Shown: piece by piece, positions 58,458-64,000 of the stretch
Layout: every line of letters begins with the position of its first letter
Numbering within the stretch: position 1 is the stretch's first letter
DNA from: Ulva prolifera
Lineage: Eukaryota > Chlorophyta > Ulvophyceae > Ulvales > Ulvaceae
NCBI GenBank assembly: GCA_023078555.1
Contig: CM041203.1
Coordinates: 1,569,481-1,633,480 of the forward strand
Length of the DNA stretch: 64,000 nucleotides
Direction: 5' to 3'
The notes under the pieces: generated by a model
Told to the model about the DNA's origin: nothing
The model's input: only the letters and a program-made list of their open reading frames with translations
The model's database searches: none
Position numbers and translations under genes: made by a program

Positions 58458-61400
58458 CTACCTGTTGGGGCTCAGATCACAACCCACTACCGGCACCTCG
58501 AGTGCCAGCATCTGCGAGCCCCTCCCAGACACAAACACCTGCCACCTCCCGCAGTCCGCAGTGCACCCGGCCACACACGCCGGCTCGCTCACGTCCACAG
58601 CGTGCCGCAGCACCTCCCGCACCCCGATCCCCCTCCCCTCCACCCGCGCCAGCCCCTCCCCACATGCATGCGCCTCCGCCCCCGCCGCGCCGTCCACCGC
58701 GCGTTGCCGCACGCGGACCTGCCACACACGCACGTACTGATCCCACCCGATCGAGCAGCACTGCACCACCGGCACCCCAGCACGCGCAGCACGCACAGCA
58801 CGCACAGCACGCAGGCAGAGCCCCTTGACTGCCGAGGCGTGTGCGCACGGCACGGTGACAGAGTCGGTGGCAGCCCAGGAGCCGCAGGCGCCGCGGCGCA
58901 GAAGGGTCGCGCGCAGCAGCTGGTCGTCGCCCCCGCTCACAGCACACAGCGTGTCGTCGAGGGCGAGCAGCTGCACCGTGTTGACTCCTGACTGGTGTTG
59001 TCGGTCGAGCACCAGCACCGGCCGCAGCGTGCGCTCCTCCTCGGCTGGTGCGCCGCCGCGCACGCGCTCCGCGACGTCGGTCAGGGTTTGCGTGACGTCC
59101 CACAGCGCGATGCAGCCGTCGCTGCCGCCGCTGGCGGCCATGACGCGGCCGCCGACGGCCGCCGTGGCGAGGGAGAGGACGACGAAGCGGTGGTGCTGCA
59201 GTGTGGCGGCTGGTGTCCACGTGCGGGTGGAGGTGTCGAAGCAGCTGAGCAGCACGGTGCCGCCGGAGGTGGCCTCCAGCACGCCGCAGAACCCTGGAGG
59301 GCCCGGGGCGGAGGCGGTCGCGAGGGCGAGGGTGCGCAGCTGCGCGGTTACGGAGCTGAACTGGGAGTTACGTTTGGGGCGGAGGCCGGCGGCCGGCGCG
59401 CGCGTGGCGAGCCACCGCGTTGCTGCTACAGGGGGCCCGGCGCCGGGCGGGGGGGCCGGGGGTGGCGAGAGGGTCCACGCGGCTTGGACCTCGCGTGCGC
59501 CTCCGGACATGAGAAGCCACTGCGGCGGACCAGGGGAGGGGAGGGGCAGCGCAGACAGGCAGCGCACGGCGGCCCCAGTGATGTGCTTGCCGAGGAGCAT
59601 CGTTTCGGACAGCTGCAGCCCGGACGCGGAGGTTGGACATCGCCTGCACACGTGCGCGTGCATGGGAGTCTGGCTGTGACGATATGGATGCCGACCTGAG
59701 GCGGACCCGGCCGCATGGCCACGGGGGTGCCACCTCCAGGTGTTGCTGGGCCGCACGTGTGGGTGGCCTTGAGTGGTGGCATCTTCAAAAAGTCAGCATT
59801 TGTCACGGCGGATGCATGCGTCCGTGATGAAACACATGGATGAGGTGCGCTTGCGTCACCCACTGTGGGAGCTTCAGTGATCCGCAGCACGGCACATGAG
59901 GAAGGATCACCTGAACACCAGCGCTCTCACGGTGCCATCTTCTGACACCGACACCGCGGCCACGAAGTCGCTGCCGAGGCGTATGCATGCACACGCCAGC
60001 ACGATCCTGCCGTGGTGAGCGCGCAGCAGGCACGCCGCCTCGGGTGGTGGTCCGGCACTGGCGCCGTCCGCGGCACCTCCCAGTGTGTCCATCGGTCCCT
60101 CGGGCGTCCCCTGTCTAATAATGAGCCGGATGGCCTGTTCTTTGAGTAAGGCGATGGTGAAGGTGCGGCTGGAGGTTGTGCGCAGCGCGAACGGCCGCCG
60201 CCAGCCGCCGCTCGGCACCGCGAGGTGCTCCACGTCTCGCTCAGAGTCCCACAGCCGGAACTCGGACGACTGCACACTTCCATGTGGTCACATGTAGCCG
60301 CTCATGCATAGCGCACTGGCAGCCCTCACGCGGCAAGCAGCGCGCCTCCACTCACCAGCAAAACCGCAAGGCAGGTGCCCCTATCAAGCCCAGGTTTGGA
60401 GAATTCGACACGGCACAGGGTAATTGCTACGTAGCCCTCATCCACCCCTTGCAAGCGCTGGCATATACATGAGGATATCGGGAGGATATTGAACGTGGGA
60501 GGTCGGGGCGCACTCTGAAGCCTGCGAGCAGGGTTTCGCGGCCGAGCGGGCCGGGCCCCTCCGTCTGCGTGACGCCAACCACCCCGGAGAGGCCCGGCAC
60601 GCGCACCTCGGCGATGCACTGCATGCTGGGCGTGCTGTGCTGTGCTGTGCCTGCGGCGCGGGTCGGGCCGTCCGGGATGCCCCACTTGCGCACCACCCCT
60701 GCACGCGCTCTTGGCTCACGCTGGCTGACGGCACCCTAGGTGACGGGACCTCACGCCTACGGTCTGCGCTGGGCAGAGGCTCCGCTGCGCGTTGTAGGTG
60801 CACCTTATAGGGTTGATCGTTCATTCAACTCCCTGAGGGGGGTCACAAGCCATTGGTCATAGGATGATGGGGATACTGCTACGCCCCTATGCATGCATGC
60901 AGGGCGTATGCGATCCTGGCGCCAGCGCGTCTCGGCGGCACATTCTTCTCATCGCAACGGCGCACAAGCATGTGGCTTGCACAAGTGCACTGAGTCAGTG
61001 CCACTGAGTCAGTGCCCCTCACGGAATTTAGCGACCAAAAAAGTCATTAAGAACGGGTGCGAGTGGGCTTCTTCATCGCAAGTCCCGCACAGCACCTGCA
61101 CCACGGTGTGTCATGCTGTGCCGTGCTGTGCCATGCTGTGCCATGCTGTGCTGGCAGCATTCGAGTGGTCAAGCACGCGGAGCCGCACCGTTTCGGCCGC
61201 CAGTGTACACACAGCCCTCGACGGCGGCGACCATCGTCACCGGGTGCGTGCCATGGCTCCTGGCGAAGCGGCACACCGCCGCAAACTCCCGCCCCACCGC
61301 CGCAAACTCCCGCCCCACCCGTGCCCCTTCCGCTCCACTGTCCGACGCGGTCTGTTGATCCCCTGCCAGAGCCGCTGCGTCCTGCAGCGCCGCATCCACG

Positions 61401-64000
61401 TCCGCCGTCGAACGCGCACGCATGAGCGCCCCCGGCACCGCAAACCCCGTGAGGCCCCCAACAGAGTCACCGACGACCACGAGCCCTGCCGCAGGCACAA
61501 CGCCCGCCGCCGCGATGCGCTGTTTCTGGTTTATAACACACCAGCCAGCCACAACGACTTCCCCAGCAGGCGCAGCATCGCCGCCGCGACGGGCCTCTGC
61601 CTCCGGAGCTGCTGTGGAGGGCGTGCTGTGTGCTGTGTGGCCTGCGGGCGTGAGGGCGGGGACAAACAGCCACCACAGGCGGCCGCCTGCGCTTGCACAC
61701 AGCACGTGGCCCGGGGGCAGTGCATCGAGAAGATACACCGAGGTGACCCCCCCGGCAGGTGCCGCCCACCGCGTGATCACGTCCGCATCGGCAGGGTTTG
61801 CCGCTGGAACCCTAACGATCGTCACGGAACCCTGGCGTGAGCCGACCACCGCCACATCTGCAGCGGATGCGCAGCTATCCCGGCACGCGGCCGTCGGTGA
61901 CGGCTCTCTGCCGGCGGCTCCGTCGTCGCCCGACGGGTGCATGCATGGCATGCATGCGTGTAGCGGCCGTGCGGCGCAGCAGGACAGGTGCATGCCGCCG
62001 GCGGACACGTCACACACCCCCCCCCAGTCCGCGCGGCAGGACGCCTGAGATACCGAGACATCGACGCGCATCACGCGTCCGAGGGACGTCGCGACGTACA
62101 GCCGCGTCGCGCTGGCGAGCGCGAGAGCGCAGATGCACTCCGAGGAGCCGGCATGCGCTGTGAGCGCATCCGGCATGCGTGTCGTGCACTGCAGCGTTCC
62201 CGAGGCGACCTGCGGCGGCGGCGCGTCCGCCGCGGCGGCCGCGGCGGCCTCCGCCGCGGCCGCGGGTGCTGGCGGCGGCGGCGGCGTGATGGTGTCGGGG
62301 TCGACTGGCTGGAGCAGCATCGCCGCGGCGGGGGGTGGGAGGCAGGTGGGCAGGTGCCAGAGTTTGAGGGCGCAGTCGCCGCCGCCGGTGGCGATGGTGG
62401 TGGGGGAAAGCGGGCTCATGCACCACGCGCCGCGGCCCTGGTGTGCGCGCACGGACGCCAGCGGGGACCCGGAGCGGCCGTCCCAGGCGCGCACGTCGCC
62501 ATCCTCGGCTGCTGTGAGAATGAGCCTGCATGCATGTGTGGTCATGCATGCCTGGGGTGGGTTCATAGTGGCCCTCTCTGCCTAGATCATACTCAGACGG
62601 CGGCCTTTCACCAAATGACGGGGTGGATCGGCGCCATGCATGATTGTGGTAATCATACATGCTTGCTGATGTCAAGGCAGACAATGGACGTGGGGCGCAT
62701 GCATGGACTGAATGCATGCGGACGTTTGAAACCGCTTTGAGCTAGGGGGCGCACGCCCCGAGGTAGTCAACATCCCAGACCCTGGCAGCGTGCCCCCACA
62801 GGGTTAGGGTGGGGATCATGCTGGACGCTGGGGCTGGGGAGCTGACAGAATGTGGCCACAGGTTCGGCATGCGCCAGACGCGAGCGGTGCGGTCGTCGGC
62901 CGCAGACAGGAGCAGCCGGCCTCCGCACGCCCAGCGCAGCCGCAAGATGGACCCCGAGTGGCCCTGCAGAGTGTGCGCGGGGGGCGCGCTGCGCGCTGGG
63001 GCTGTGCTGTGTGCTGTGCGGGTGCTCGCATCGTCAGCGCGACGAGGGGCTGGGTCTGGAGCCAGTTCGGCTGTCCAGACCAGGATGTCATGGAAGATGG
63101 TGCCTGCAGCAGCAGCTGAGATCTAATGCAGCTTCTCATGGCGTGTGATTGCCCTGCGTTTTGGGGGCCCACGCAATGCTGTGGTGGCTGTGCGGCACAT
63201 GCATTGCCGGCCGATGCTGAGAGACTGACTCGTGACAGGCTGCAGTGACAGGTAGCTAGATGCTGGAAGAGCGAGTGGGCAGCTAGAGTTCAAGTTGCAT
63301 ATCAGCGCTGCACCTACATATTTGCAGCTGTACATGCCGATATTGTCTGTGTGACTTCTGGGAATTTGCAGGCGCAGGTACAAGTTGAGCTGCTGGACGG
63401 AGTGTCTACAGGTGCACGGCCATGTCGCAAGGACCGTTCGGACACCACGCTGGGAAGGCTGGCGTCGCCAGGAGATAGGGCCTCACCTGACGCTACGACG
63501 ACTTTGATCGCTTGCCGATTGATCGAGGCGGCATTGGTTGGGAGCGTGACTTCGAGCCGCAAACTGTACAGCAACAGCCGGCTTTCGCACTCGACTCGGG
63601 CCACACGCGTGCCCTGCCACAGCCTACGCTGGACATCATTTCTAAAAGAGGCGCATCGTGTCGTTGACGAAGGGGCTTGTGCTGGTGTGAACGTCCACAG
63701 CTCGACAGAATTGTCCATGAGCCCAAGCACAACATCGCAGCTCTCCCGCTGAAAACCCCCTGCTACCTCCACCGCCTCATCGGTGTCTTCTGACACAGGT
63801 CCGTCATGGCTTGCTGTGATCTCGGCCTGCAGGACCCAGTGAGGCAGCTGAGTGACATGAGCCAGCTTGAGGATCGAAAAACGTGACTGTGCTTGCTGCC
63901 AGGACAGCTGCAGCAGTGCCAGCTGCCGAGTTCCCCACACAGCGAGGCAAGGCCTATCGCTGTCCGAGCCGTGGTGTACAGCGATTCCATGGATTCTGCA
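58458..64000 (-). CDS. WDR6-like WD-repeat protein (5' partial)
   Basis: WDR6 (yeast Rtt10/Trm734) partners the FTSJ1/Trm7 methyltransferase for 2'-O-methylation of tRNA position 34. Exons on the minus strand: 58458..59643, 59911..60269, 60514..60698, 61189..62525, 62755..63103 and 63487 to beyond 64000; 1309 residues visible, all phases matching, typical of this giant WD protein. Near the visible N-terminus it reads IHGIAVHH and LAVWGTRQLALLQLS; then VECESRLLLYSLRL; SGTIFHDILVWTAE; GHSGSILRLRW; LLLSAADDRTARVWRM; WGHAARVWDVDYLGA; LILTAAEDGDVRAWDG; VYTGGRNGVVRKWGI; LAGFRSSEFRLWDSE; LLMSGGAREVQAAW; GGSDGCIALWDVTQTL; DRQHQSGVNTVQLLA; CSIGWDQYVRVWQV. An Ala/Pro-rich insert lies around 62210-62300. 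The start codon is outside the window. Confidence 0.92.
61103..61155. repeat. TGTGCYRTGC short tandem repeat
   Basis: Five or so copies of TGTGCCATGC-like decamers lie just downstream of an exon of the WDR6-like gene, within an intron. A similar GCTGTGCTGTGCTGTGCC run is at about 60635. Confidence 0.85.
61274..61318 (-). repeat. 21-bp duplication inside WDR6 coding sequence
   Basis: CACCGCCGCAAACTCCCGCC occurs twice in tandem and translates on the minus strand as VGREFAAVGREFAAV, an in-frame seven-residue duplication. Confidence 0.9.

Noticed and set aside
1-64000. CRISPR array, bacterial operon or prophage
   Set aside because: No regular spaced repeats; genes have spliceosomal introns and eukaryotic families, so the window is nuclear DNA.

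Overview
The window is nuclear DNA of a GC-rich, intron-rich eukaryote, most likely a flagellated alga with plant-like genes. The evidence is spliceosomal introns in every recognisable gene (near-constant TGCAG acceptors, donors dominated by G|GTGCG), an ALDH22-type aldehyde dehydrogenase, a plant-type cytosolic pyruvate kinase, a sterol C-24 methyltransferase, and an intraflagellar-transport dynein light intermediate chain, which implies cilia or flagella. I cannot name the species. Gene models were built by hand: translated exons were matched to remembered families and splice sites were required to keep codon phase.

Layout. 1-3667: no convincing gene, simple and tandem repeats. 3668-7477 (+): ALDH22-like aldehyde dehydrogenase, 9 exons. 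7795-9748 (-): dynein-2 light intermediate chain. 10508-12058 (-): ankyrin-repeat protein with a long acidic C-terminus. 12400-15330 (-): unrecognised multi-exon gene, possibly upstream exons of the ankyrin gene. 16060-20157 (-): complete 8-exon pyruvate kinase with a MITE-like element in intron 5. 21498-23731 (+): YciO/YrdC/Sua5-family protein. 26335-29548 and 30486-32707 (-): tandem paralogous genes for six-helix membrane proteins with three YrhK-like helix pairs. 32708-36058: hairpins and gene debris. 36059-38801 (+): ornithine decarboxylase. 38802-43746: mostly unexplained. 43747-47397 (+): LURP-one-related protein. 48332-48859 (-): small unrecognised membrane protein. 49040-53432 (+): BOP1/ERB1 ribosome-biogenesis WD-repeat protein. 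54583-57234 (+): sterol C-24 methyltransferase. 58458 to beyond 64000 (-): WDR6-like WD-repeat protein, 5' end outside the window.

The genes are mostly unrelated housekeeping functions (glycolysis, polyamine and sterol synthesis, ribosome assembly, tRNA modification, ciliary transport), so no operon-like system is implied. The most unusual items are the triple-YrhK tandem pair with its conserved soluble N-terminal segment, recurrent GC-AG introns, a MITE inside an intron, a dispersed short repeat found in three introns and one intergenic region, a nested hairpin, and pervasive TGCATGCA repeats.
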